Below are positions 40,304-51,235 of a stretch of 64,000 bases of DNA, piece after piece. The notes under the pieces were generated by a model. The model ran no database searches and was not told the DNA's origin. It was given only the letters and a program-made list of their open reading frames with translations. The position numbers and the translations under genes were made by a program. The DNA lies in the NCBI RefSeq assembly GCF_040869045.1, contig NC_090319.1, positions 229,207,832-229,271,831 on the forward strand. Reading direction: 5' to 3'. Numbering within the stretch: position 1 is the first letter of the stretch; the number at the start of each line of letters is the position of its first letter. The stretch comes from Eurosta solidaginis (lineage: Eukaryota > Arthropoda > Insecta > Diptera > Tephritidae).

Positions 40304-40498
40304 AAAACTTACATTTTAAACAATTATTTTTCTATTCGATACAGCATCGACTAAAAATTTCTATTCGCTTGAAAATTAGATACACAACGAAAATTTCGAC
40401 AGAGATGAGTTGTCATAATACCAATTTCAAATTCGATTTTCGATGTTCGATATCCAGCGAAGATCGAAGATCGAATAATGCTCATAATAGGGGCCTAA

Positions 40499-40640
40499 GA
40501 GTTTCTTAGAGTTGCGAATTCCATTTTGGTGATTTTTAGGACCTACAAACCAACAAAAGTTTGGGAATCGTGGTACCTTATATAAAATCCAACCCTCTTA
40601 TATTTTTGTTATGAAAACAATACCAAAATAAAATGATAAA
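40499..40640. repeat. H-family module
   Basis: It contains GTGATTTTTAGGACCTACAA and CAACAAAAGTTTGGGAATCG, also found at 33297 and, reversed, at 42680-42750. Confidence 0.7.
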
Positions 40641-40905
40641 AATGTGAGGGCGGTGAGAATTTTAAAATTTTTTTAAACGTCATTTCGGCTCATCGGTTTT
40701 ACCTTGTAATATTTATACCATGATCACAGTCAGTCAGTCACAGCGATTCCTCAGAAGCAGTCACAGCGTTCAGCTGTGATCATTCAGTACCTGTGATTTT
40801 TTCACAGGTACACGGATATTTGTCAACTCTAGTGCAAATATATTTTTTGTTTTCCGCCGAACAGTTTTATGAAAAAATTAGTTTCGGTATGTATTTCTTA
40901 ATTTA
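40641..40905. other. Unassigned sequence
   Basis: It has a CAGTCAGTCAGTCACAGCG short-repeat stretch and small palindromes (CACAGCTGTGATC-like; ACCTGTGATTTTTTCACAGGT at 40790). No gene is seen. Confidence 0.3.
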
Positions 40906-43900
40906 TGTGACAAAAGCTTGCTAAATAGTGTAATAGTCGGTAATAGTCTAGTTGAGGGGCCGACTGCTAATACGCTACCAAAAAAAAATATTGAGAGAGT
41001 TGTCAAACGGCGCGTTTTGACATCAGTATTAATAATCCGAAGGCGGAAAATAAAAATTTTAACGCGTTCAAAAGATATTAACGAAAAACCGAAAAAAGAC
41101 TCGCGGGTACCTCCGAAACCGGGGGTCTGATCCATAGTATTTTTGCCAGAACACCTTTAGGCGTTGGCGGCCTTCGGCCGCGCTTATAAAAAATAACCCT
41201 GGGCTACGCCATGCAAAGTCCTGGTGTGTGGTATAACCGTGGCTACCGCCATGGTGATGCACAATTTTTTTGGTGGGTATAAACACAACAACAACCACAT
41301 GGAAATCGCCAACTTCAACCGCAAATATCTCCGGACAGAGATACAATTTTTCTTTTCCGCCTTTGGATTTCCTTTTTTGGATTGTTCTCGAGATTAATAC
41401 GCGTCTTTTGACACCTCACTCGATATTTTTGGTAGCGTATTAGCAGTCGACCCCTCAACTAGCAACTGCAAATATCTCAGGACAGAGAAAATTTTTCTTT
41501 TCCGCCTTCGGATTATTGTTCTCGATATTAATACGCGTCTTTTGACAACTCACTCGATATTTTTGGTAGCGTATTAGCAGTCGACCCCTCAACTAGACTA
41601 TTACCCTAAATAGGGTAATAGTCTAGGGTAATAGTCTAGTTGAGGGGTCGACTGCTAATACGCTACCAAAAATATCGAGAGAGGTGTCAAACGACGCGTC
41701 TTGACAACAGTATTAATAATCCGATGGCGGAAAATAAAAGTTTTAACGCGATCAAAAGATATTAACGAAAAACCGAAAAAAGACCCACGGGTACCTCCGA
41801 AACCGGGGGTCGGATCCATAGTATTTTTGCGCAGACACCTTTCTGCGTTGGCGGCATTCGGCCGCGCTTATAAAGAATAACCCTGGGCTACGCTATGCCA
41901 AGTCCGGGTGTGTGGTATAACCGTGGCTACCGCCACGGTGATGCACAATTTTTTTTGTGGGTATGAACACAACAACAACCACATGGAAATCGCCAACTTC
42001 AACTGCAAATATCTCCGGACAGAGATAAAATTTTTCTTTTCCGCCTTCGGATTATTGTTCTCGAGATTAATACGAGTCTTTTGACACCTCACTCGATATT
42101 TTTGGTAGCGTATTAGCAGTCGACCCCTCAACTAGACTATTACCGTCGACTGCTAATACGCTACCAAACCTCCGAAACCGGGGGTCGGATCCATAGAATT
42201 TTTCCGCAGAACACCTTTCTGCGTTGGCGGCCTTCGGCCGCGCTTATAAAAAATAACCCTGGGCTACGCCATGCCAAGTCCGGGTGTGTGGTATATTTTT
42301 CTTTTCCGCCTTTGGATTATTGTTCTGGAGATTAATACGCGTCTTTTGACACCTCACTCGATATTTTTGGTAGCGTATTAGCAGTCGACCCCTCAACTAG
42401 ACTATTACCGTCGACTGCTAATACGCTACCAAACCTCCGAAACCGGGGGTCGGATCCATAGAATTTTTCCGCAGAACACCTTTGTGCGTTGGCGGCCTTC
42501 GGCCGCGCTTATAAAAAAAACCCTGGGCTACGCCATGCCAAGTCTGGGGGTGTGGTATATCCGTGGCTACCGCCACGGTGATGCACAATTTTTTTGGGGG
42601 TATGACACAACAACAACCACATGGAAATCGCCAACTTCAACTGCAAATATCTCCGGACAGAGATACAATTTTGGGTTGGATTTTATATAAGGTGCCACGA
42701 TTTTCAAACTTTTGTTGATTTGTAGGGATAGAGGGGGTCCTAAAAACCACAAGGGGTAATAGTCTAGTTGAGGGGTCGACTGCTAATACGCTACCAAAAA
42801 TATCGAGAAAGGTGTCAAACGACGCGCCTTGACATCAGTGTTAATAATCCGAAGGCGGAAAAGAAAAATTTTAAAGCGTTCAAAAGATATTAACGAAAAA
42901 CCGAAAAAAGACCCGCGGGTACCTCCGAAACCGAGGGTCGGTCCCATAGTATTTTTGCGCAGACACCTTTCTGCGTTGGCGGCATTCGGCCGCGCTTATA
43001 AAGAATAACCCTGGGCTACGCTATGCCAAGTCCGGGTGAGTGGTATAACCGTGGCTACCGCCACGGTGATGCACAATTTTTTTTGTGGGTATGAACACAA
43101 CAACAACCACATGGAAATCGCCAACTTCAACTGCAAATATCTCCGGACAGAGATAAAATTTTTCTTTTCCGCCTTCGGATTATTGTTCTCGAGATTAATA
43201 CGAGTCTTTTGACACCTCACTCGATATTTTTGGTAGACTATTACCCCACAAGGTTATCATCCGCAACCCTTGGAAACTCTTAATTTATGAAACATAAGCT
43301 GTTTAATTTCCAAATTTAGTAAAATTTCAACTTAAGTCCTGCACTTAAGATTCGGATCGCACATGTCGATAGCGGTATCAAAAGACGCGTATTTGCGTCA
43401 AGATTCAGAATCCGAAAGCAGAAACTATATTTTTTATCTCGTTTAAAAGTTATTCGCGGAAAACACGGCGGTACTATTGTCGCTTTTTTCGTTGTTGCAA
43501 TTAAACAAACGAAAACAAAAAATAGTGTTGCCAGCTCCGCAACAATATCTTTTTATCTTGGTAGAACATTATAAGGTGGTGGCACGTCGACATAAATGCA
43601 AACAAACATACACTATCCATGTATTTTGTTTGTGTAAAACACTTTTAATAATTTGTAGTCTAATATTATTTGGAATGCTGCGCAGATGCTGTGTATTACG
43701 CAGAAGGACATCACCGTGGCGGTAGCCACGGTTATACCACACACTCGGACTTGGCATGGCGTAGCCCAGGGTTATTTTTTATAAGCGCGGCCGAATGCCG
43801 CTAACGCAGAAAGGTGTTCTGCGCAAAAATACTATGGATCCCACCACCCGGTTTCGGAGATACCCACGGATCTTTTTTCCGGTTTTTCGTTAATATCTTT

Positions 43901-44431
43901 TGAACGAGTTAAAATTTTTATTCTCCGCCTTCGGATTATTAATACTGATGTCAAGACGCGTCGTTTGACACCTCTCGATATTTTTGGTAGCGTATTTGCA
44001 GTCGACCCCTCAACTAGACTATTAGCGTTGTGTTTTTACCCACAAAAAAAGGTAATAGTCTAGTTGAGGGGTCGACTGCTAATACGCTACCAAAAATATC
44101 GAGAGACGTGTCAAAGACGCGTATTAATCTCGGGAACAATAATCCGAAGGCGGAAAAGAAAAATTTTATCTCTGTCCGGAGATATTTGCAGTTGAAGTTG
44201 GGGATTTTCATGTGGTTGTTGTTGTGTTAGTACCCACCAAAAAAATTGTGCATCACCGTTGCGGTAGCCAGAAAGGTGTTCTGCGCAAAAATACTATGGA
44301 TCCCACCCCCGGTTTCGGAGGTACCCGCGGGTCTTTTTTCGGTTTTTCGTTAATATCTTTTGAATGAGTTAAAATTTGGTAGCGTATTAGCTGTCGACCC
44401 CTCAACTAGACTATTACCAAAGGCACTGATG
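40906..44431. repeat. H-family inverted-repeat cluster, left block
   Basis: A mosaic of a few modules in both orientations. The terminal module GGTAATAGTCTAGTTGAGGG starts at about 40938, 41629, 42754 and 44051 on the plus strand and in reverse near 41440, 41575, 42110, 42377, 43995 and 44385. Other modules are GGTTTTTCGTTAATATC, CCGCCTTCGGATTATT, ACGCGTCTTTTGACACC, GGCTACGCCATGCCAAGTC and CACATGGAAATCGCC. At 41593-41626 two ends meet as a 16-bp perfect palindrome with a 2-nt loop. No protein is encoded. Short frames repeat in step with the modules. Confidence 0.8.
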
Positions 44432-44445
44432 ACCTGATACGAAAC
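44432..44445. repeat. Left TSD of the G3-G4 LINE pair
   Basis: ACCTGATACGAAAC, repeated exactly at 49991-50004. An empty version with one mismatch is present in reverse at 51238-51251. Confidence 0.9.
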
Positions 44446-44467
44446 GCTTCCCAAGGCAGTCGGTTCT

Positions 44468-45230
44468 ATGTACCGGAGCGACTCGGGATTTTTCCCGACC
44501 AAGGACTGTCATTTCAGTGTGACCCCATTTAATTTGTTGCGTCCTTCCCACAAATTGTCATCCTCCCAGCAGCTCCTTGCAGCAGGACTGCTCCATATTC
44601 TCTTACTCCGCGAAGGCATCGAATTAAATCCGGGTCCGTCTCCTGACCCCGGTCCTGAGAAATGGTTTTGCTGCATCTGCTGAAAAAGAATATTTTTAGG
44701 ACGGTCATACTCTGTTCAGTGTGTCTCCTGCAAGGGATGGTTGCATCGGACAGGTTGTTCTGGACTTGATCCCAAAACCCGACGTCCACGTAACTTTTAT
44801 AAATCTTTTGTGGCTCCTTGCTGTTCACGCCCAAGGGCGCTTCGTAGTTTACGCCTAAGCGCCCCCCACTACCTTCCAGTAGCCCCGCTGCTCAGCAAGC
44901 CACAACAAGTCCCCGCTGCTGCTCGCGCCTCACGGCGCCAACAACTCAAGCAGCTGCCACCACTCATAACTACTACCTTCGTAGTAGAGTCGGTAGCAAT
45001 GCTGAGCATCAGCCCCTGCCCCGTCTTCTCCCCCCTTCTTTTCCGGCAGCAATCGTGTTGGTCAGGGAAACAGACTCTTAGTCCCTACCTCCTTTTGCAC
45101 CGTTTGCCAGCACAGAATATATAGGTTTGCGACATCCGCCCAATGCAGCTCCTGCCTTGGGTGGTGCCACTTTCCTAAATGTTCTGGTCTCCGCGACGGC
45201 AACCACCCGAGGGGTTTCATCGTGCCATGT
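44468..45230 (+). pseudogene. LINE G N-terminal region: 2A-like motif and two PHD-like fingers
   Basis: From ATG 44468, residues 36-47 are hydrophobic (LLAAGLLHILLL). Residues 50-57 read GIELNPGP, a 2A-like ribosome-skipping signature (consensus D-x-E-x-NPGP, with G at the first position here). A PHD-like finger follows: WFCCIC, a nonsense TGA, then QCVSCKGWLHRTGCSGL and APCC. After a Pro/Gln/Ser-rich linker with a frameshift comes a second, similar finger: FCTVCQ, QCSSCLGWCHFPKCSGL and VPCC, ending at about 45230. The second finger is in frame with the endonuclease, so zinc fingers and ORF2 appear to be one polyprotein. Confidence 0.7.
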
Positions 45231-46110
45231 TGCCAGGTCGCAAACCCAAATCATCCGGGTACCCCAATGCTTACCCAAGGACGCCCAGTCCCAGGGCCAC
45301 AACAGCAATTGCGTCCTGGCCTTCCACACCCCAGGCGTAGTCACCCGCCACTTACCCCCAGAGTGGCGGTGTCTCCCCTTATGCACTTCAGAATTCTGCA
45401 ATTAAACTGTAATGGACTAACTGGGAAGATTACGGAGATAGTCGATTTCATGAAGCGGCACAACATCCGCATTGCTGCGATTCAAGAGACTAAACTCACA
45501 GCAAGATCTGCATTGCAGACCTGCTCGGGATATAATGTCCACAGAAAAGACCGCGAGAGCGGGAATGGAGGCGGCCTCGCGTTTATCATACACCACTCTG
45601 TGCAATATTATATATTTGATCCTGGCATCGACCGCAGGGACAATGTCTTAGAACGTCAAGGCCTATCTGTCCGGTCAGGCGATGCAAACTTAGAAATCAT
45701 CAACATCTACATCCCTCCTGCTACCTGTTGCCCCAGTGGATACCGCCCTAATATCAGAGCCTTATTCACTGGCAATAATGGCATTATCGTAGGCGATTTC
45801 TATGCCCATCACGATCTATGGCATTCAAACTTGCGGGCGGACAGTAGGGGTGAGATGTTGGCGGATCAAATAGAAGAAACGACGTTCTGCACAATAAACG
45901 GAGACGCCCCCACACGTATGGTAGGAACCTGTCACAATTCGCCAGATATCTCAATCGTGAGCGCAGAACTCGTAAACTGCGTGAACTGGCAGCCGATGGT
46001 AACATTGGCATCCGACCACCTGCCCATACTTATTTCGCTCGAGCGACTTCATCGTTACCGAAAAACGCACTTTCATAACTTTCAAAAAAGGAAAGTGGGA
46101 AGAATATAAA
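45231..46110 (+). pseudogene. LINE G endonuclease
   Basis: An APE-type endonuclease that would nick target DNA for reverse transcription. Motifs in order: FRILQLNCNGLTGKI, AAIQETKL, GGGLAFII, NIYIPP, GDFYAHHDLWHS (Tyr in place of the Asn of GDFNAHH), SPDISIVS and ASDHLPILI. The change at GDF-N to Y removes a catalytic Asn. The frame ends at 46109 by a frameshift into the RT part. Confidence 0.85.
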
Positions 46111-48430
46111 TCCTTTACAGACAGCCGCTTTGCTGCCCTCCCTATCCCGACTGATGCCCGCCAAGGGGAGCGTGCCTTCCGTAAGGTCATTAAATCCGCC
46201 TCGGCACATTTCATTCCCGCCGGGAGAATTCCCGAAATCCGGCCCCACTTCCCGGCGGAAGCCGCAAACTTTGCGAGAGAACGTGACCTTATAAGACAGC
46301 TTGATCCAGGCGACCCCCAAATAAGGGATATAAACCAACGCATCAGATTGCTTGTGGATGAACACAAGCGGGCGAAATGGGAGGAGCACCTAAGAGGTTG
46401 TAACCTCTATACCGGTGTGGGTAAACTTTGGTCCACCGTAAAGTCCCTATCGAATCCGACTAAGCACAAAGTTTCCATCGCCTTTGGCGACAAAGTGCTG
46501 TCGGACGCGAAAAAATGCGCGAGCGCTTTCTGCCGACAATATATAATGCATCCTACGGTCGACAAAGATAGACGGAGAGCCAATAGACACGCACATAAAC
46601 ACAAATTCAGCGCGTCACCAATCACCATCACCGCTAAAGAGGTTGAGGACGCCATTGGTCGTGCTAAACCATCCAAAGCAGTGGGCCCAGACGGCATAGC
46701 CATGCCGATGCTTAAAAGCCTCGGGAAAGAGGGTTTCAAATATTTGTGGCATGTCTTCAATCTGTCTCTTTCCACCTTTGTCATAGCTGAGAAATGGAAA
46801 ATGGCCAAGGTGGTCCCGCTACTAAAGCCTGGGAAACCAGCTAACATAGGTGAGTCGTATCGTCCGATATCTCTCCTAGCGCCAGTGGCAAAGACGCTTA
46901 AAGCCATTTTGCTCCTTATTTCCAAGCAAATTTGCAGCTAGCCCCTCATCAGCATGGCTTCAGAAAACTCCATAGCACTACCACCGCGCTAAATGCCATT
47001 AGCACCCAGATAAATTGCGGTTTAAATCAATACCCCCACCATAGAACAGTACTCGTAGCGCTAGACCTATCAAAAGCTTTCGATACGGTCAACCATGGCT
47101 CGTTACTGCAGGACCTGGAAGGGTCTACCCTTCCCCCATGTCTTAAAAGGTGGACCGCAAATTATCTGGGTGGTCGGCAGGCATCGGTGCAATTTAGAAA
47201 CGAAACATCAAAACCAAGGAGAATTAAACAAGGGGTGCCACAGGGTGGTGTCCTATCCCCAATTTTGTTTAATTTCTACATATGTAAGCTACCTTCACCA
47301 CCGGAAGGAGTCACAATCGTTTCCTACGCCGATGACTGCACAATAATGGCCACAGGCCCAGGCCCAAAGATCGATGCGCTATGCAATAAAATAAACGGCT
47401 ACCTCCCTGATCTCTCCAGTTTTTTCGCCTCGCGAAACCTGGCATTATCACCGACTAAATCTTCCGCGACTTTATTTACAACATGGACGCCCCAAATGTC
47501 GACCATTTTGAACATCCACGTCAATGGCACTACGCTACCGACTGTCCTACACCCCAAAATCTTGGGTGTGACGTTTGATCAGGGTTAAATTTTGGTGAGC
47601 ACGCAGCCGCAATTGTTCCGAGAATTCAGAGCCGTAACAAAATCCTCAAATCCCTCGCTGGCAGTACTTGGGGAAAAGATAAAGAAACGCTCATGACTAC
47701 ATACAAAGCAATTAGCCAGCCGATTACGTGCTACGCGTCACCCATATGGTCGCCAAGCCTAAAAATCACCCACTGGAAGAAACTACAGGCCTGCCAAAAT
47801 ACTGCTCTCAGAATCGCCACGGGCTGTCTTCTTATGTCCCCAGAACACCATCTGCGTAATGAGGCGAGAATACTCCCCATCAGGGAGAGAAATGAGATGC
47901 TGACCAAACAGTTCCTGTTGAATACCCAGAAACCTGGTCATCCCAACAGACATCTGATTGATGAACCAGCACCGCCTAGGGGCTTAAGGAGTCATCTCCG
48001 TAAGCATTTTGAGGAAATAGGGCACCTGAGAACCCAGCCGTATGAAGTGAAAAAAAACAAGCAGGTCCTTGGTGAACTCCATAAACACGCGTCGGACCTT
48101 TATGCCGGGTATTGCCCGGTGAATCCAGTGCTTAACGAAAATTATCCAAAACTTGCGGAAGAGGAACGCATACTCCCCAGGGAAACGCGTGTCACTCTTG
48201 CTCAACTTCGTTCTGGATACTGTAACAGGTTAAACTCTTACCTATCCAGAATCAACCCCGACATACAAAATGTATGCCCCGCTTGCAACGTGTCCCCACA
48301 TGACACCAACCATCTCTTCAATTGTAATGTGGAACCAACACCTCTAACACCCCTTCCCTTATGGTCCACCCCTGTTGAAACGGCAAGTTTCCTTGGACTC
48401 CCGTTAGAGGATATTGATGACAATTTGTGA
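46111..48430 (+). pseudogene. LINE G reverse transcriptase and C-terminal finger
   Basis: RT palm and fingers: GRAKPSKAVGPDGIAMPMLK, NLSLSTFVIAEKWKMAKV, ESYRPISLL, HQHGFRKLHSTTTAL, ALDLSKAFDTVNHG, KQGVPQGGVLSP and VSYADDCTIM, then LGVTFDQ. Frame breaks lie near 46100, 46925 and 47588. The C-terminal part (47693-48430) carries ASPIWSPSLK, CPACNVSPHDTNHLFNC (a zinc-binding pattern) and the terminus EDIDDNL. Confidence 0.9.
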
Positions 48431-48479
48431 TCGGTCGCGGCTATTAGGTGGGGCGAGCATTGCTACAACAACAACAACA

Positions 48480-49990
48480 GGGGTTCAAATATTTGGCGCA
48501 TGTCTTCAACCTGTCTCTTTCCACCTTTGTCATACCCGAGAAATGGAAAATGGCCAAGGTGGTCCCACAACTAAAGCCTGGGAAACCAGCTAACATATGT
48601 GAGTCGTATCGTCCGATATCTCTCCTATCGCGAGTAGCAAAGACGCTTGAAGCCATTTTGCTCCCTTTTTTCCAAGCAAATCTGCTTTTAGCCTCTCATC
48701 AGCATGACTTCAGAAAACTCCATAGCACTACCACCGCGCTAATTGCCATTAGCACCCAGATAAATTGCGGTTTAAATCAATACCCGCACCATAGAACAGT
48801 ACTCGTAGCGCTAGACCTATCAAAAGCTTTTGATACGGTCAACCATGGCTCGTTACTGCAGGACCTGGAAGGGTCTACCCTTCCCCCATGTCTTAAAAGG
48901 TGGACCGCAAATTATCTGGGTGGTCGGCAGGCATCGGTGCAATTTAGAAACGAAACATCAAAACCAAGGAGAATTACACAAGGGGTGCCACAGGGTGGTG
49001 TCCTATCCCCACTTTTGTTTAATTTCTACATATCTAAGCTACCTTCACCACCGGAAGGAGTCACAATCGTTTCCTACGCCGATGACTGCACAATAATGGC
49101 CACAGGCCCAGGCCCAAAGATCGATGCGCTATGCAATAAAATAAACGGCTACCTCCCTGATCTCTCCAGTTTTTTCGCCTTTCGAAACCTGGCATTATCA
49201 CCGACTAAATCTTCCGCGACCTTATTTACAACATGGACGTCCCAAATGTCGACCATTTTGAACATCCACGTCGATGGCACTACGTTACCGACTGTCCTAC
49301 ACCCCAAAATTTTGGGTGTGACGTTTGATCAGGATCTACATTTTGGTGAGCACGCAGCCGCAATTGTTCCGAGAATTCAGAGCCGTAACAAAATCCTCAA
49401 ATCCCTTGCTGGTAGTACCTGGGGAAAAGATAAAGAAACGCTCATGACTACATACAAAGCAATTAGCCAGCCGATTACGTGCTACGCGTCACCCATATGG
49501 TCGCCAAGCCTAAAAAGTACCCACTGGAAGAAACTACAGGCCTTCCAAAATACTGCTCTCAGAATCGCCACGGGCTGTCTTCTTATGTCCCCAGAACACC
49601 ATCTGCATAATGAGGCGAGAATACTCCCGATCAGGGAGAGAAATGAGATGCTGACCAAACAATTTCTGTTGAACACCCAGAAACCTGAGCATCCCAACAG
49701 ACATCTGATTGATGAACCAGCACTGCCTAGGGGCTTAAGGAGTCATCTTCGTAAGCATTTTGAGGAAATACGGCACCTGATAGCCCAGCCGTAGGAAGCG
49801 GAAAAACACAAGCAGGTCCTTGGTGAACTCCATATACTGTGGAACCAACGCCTCTAACACCCCCTTCCTTATGGTCCACCCCTGTTGAAACGGCAAGTTT
49901 CCTTGGACTCCCGTTAGAGGATATTGATGACAATTTGTGATCGGTCGCGGCTTTTAGGTGGGGCGAAGCATTGCTACAACAACAACAACA
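48480..49990 (+). mobile_element. LINE G copy 4 (5'-truncated, joined to copy 3)
   Basis: It begins inside the RT (FKYLAHVFNLSLSTFVIPEK) at the base after the (CAA)n tail of copy 3 and ends in its own (CAA)n tail. About 245 bp of the C-terminal region are deleted at 49833. The RT frame is open for 448 codons (48448-49794), including AFDTVNHG, GVPQGGVLSP and YADDCTIM. There is no target duplication between copies 3 and 4. One 14-bp duplication encloses both. Confidence 0.9.
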
Positions 49991-50004
49991 ACCTGATACG
50001 AAAC
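49991..50004. repeat. Right TSD of the G3-G4 LINE pair
   Basis: ACCTGATACGAAAC, identical to 44432-44445. Confidence 0.9.
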
Positions 50005-50550
50005 TTTCATTCTCTCTCAATTCGTTTACAGGAATGGGGCTTGAAATCAGCTGTCTGTTCATTCAATTGTAAACAAAAGTTCATTCGTTTCCAAGAATGG
50101 GGCTTAAAATCAGATGACTATAGAGTTGCCTAAAATACGCAAAAAAAATTATCCAAGAAATCCGTTCGGTTTCATTATTTTCAAATAAATCAGCAAGTAA
50201 GCTGAAAAAAAAAATTGACCATCACCGTGGCGGTAGCCACGGTTATACCACATACCCGGACTTGGCATGGCGTAGCCCAGGGTTATTCTTTATAAGCGCG
50301 GCCGAAGGCCGCCAACGCAGAAAGGTGTTCTGCGCAAAAATACTATGGATCCCACCCCCGGTTTTGGAGGTACCCGCGGGTCTTTTTTCGGTTTTTCGTT
50401 AATATCTTTTGAACGAGTTAAAATTTTTATTTTCCGCCTTTGGCTCATTAATACTGATAGCGTATTAGCAGTCGACCCCTCAACTAGACTATTACCAAAC
50501 TTATTAAAATTTATAAAAAAGGTAAAGTTTTGTAGAAATATTTTGTGGTA
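50005..50550. repeat. H-family flank and modules
   Basis: 50017-50120 holds an imperfect direct repeat (GAATGGGGCTTGAAATCAG / GAATGGGGCTTAAAATCAG). 50219-50495 is an H block that ends in the terminal module CTCAACTAGACTATTACC. Confidence 0.7.
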
Positions 50551-51235
50551 GATAAGTGAAAAAATATGAAATAATATTGAAATAATTGCGTTGCTTTGCT
50601 TTGTTGCTCTGGCACCGCCATAAGATAACAATAAGCGGCTAGCCCCTTTTTTCACTTGATGCGACCAAAACGTGTATGTACATACATATGTATATCCACA
50701 TACAATAAAAAACGCACAAAATGTATAAGAAATTACGAAATTATATCACTTGGTGAAGTATCTGCGTTGTCGTCCGCAAAAGGCTATTAATTAAACATCT
50801 TGCGTTAACCTATACGTGTACCTACAATTTATCTCAGCTGTCAAAAATGGAATGTCGCAACGCTCCACAAAAACATGGCCTTTATGCATCCATTTATATC
50901 AATGCGAAGACTAAGAAGCTGACTTATATTAATCGGAAGTTGCTACCAAAACCCGTTTCGTGTGCAGCCCTTCAATGAAAGGGACTGATAAATTTTCCAC
51001 AGGTGAAAAGGAGTTATTTTTTTCGTCGGATTTGTAATCCTGACAAAAATTCGAGTGTTTTGATATCGCATTTGACAATCTTGAGTAAATTTTTGGTGAA
51101 AATCATAAATTAAACCTTTACCATGTAAAATACCCCAAAGTTATTCTGAAATGCCCAAATTTGATTTTGAGCATAATGGCATCTATGGCCAATGTTATAA
51201 AAAATGCAGTTTTTAACCCGCTCTCAGAGAGCGAG
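50551..51235. other. Unassigned sequence
   Basis: AT-rich with TACATACATATGTATATCCA-type microsatellite-like sequence at about 50675. No gene, TIR or match to other parts of the window is seen. Confidence 0.3.

Larger units (their letters stand above)
39490..40495. mobile_element. PIF/Harbinger transposon 2, internally deleted, with two convergent ORF remnants
   Basis: Terminal inverted repeats begin GGCCCCTATTATGAG and share ATTCGATCTTCGA further in. TAA is duplicated at 39487-39489 and 40496-40498, the TWA-type target of PIF/Harbinger. It keeps the 5' part of the transposase on the + strand and of a Myb-like partner gene on the - strand. The middle is deleted. Confidence 0.9.
44446..48479 (+). 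mobile_element. LINE G copy 3 (near full length)
   Basis: It starts directly after the TSD with a 5' UTR (GCTTCCCAAGGCAGTCGGTT). It continues with zinc-finger coding sequence, an APE-type endonuclease, RT and a C-terminal zinc-finger-like segment, and ends in (CAA)n. The frame suffers at least one nonsense codon and several frameshifts. The group lies within the Jockey/I/LOA range of LINEs. I cannot fix the clade by eye. Confidence 0.9.

Noticed and set aside
40906..44230. Recurring 60-90 codon ORFs such as those ending in DPRVPPKPGV
   Set aside because: They repeat in step with H-family modules in both orientations and have no start, domain or length conservation.
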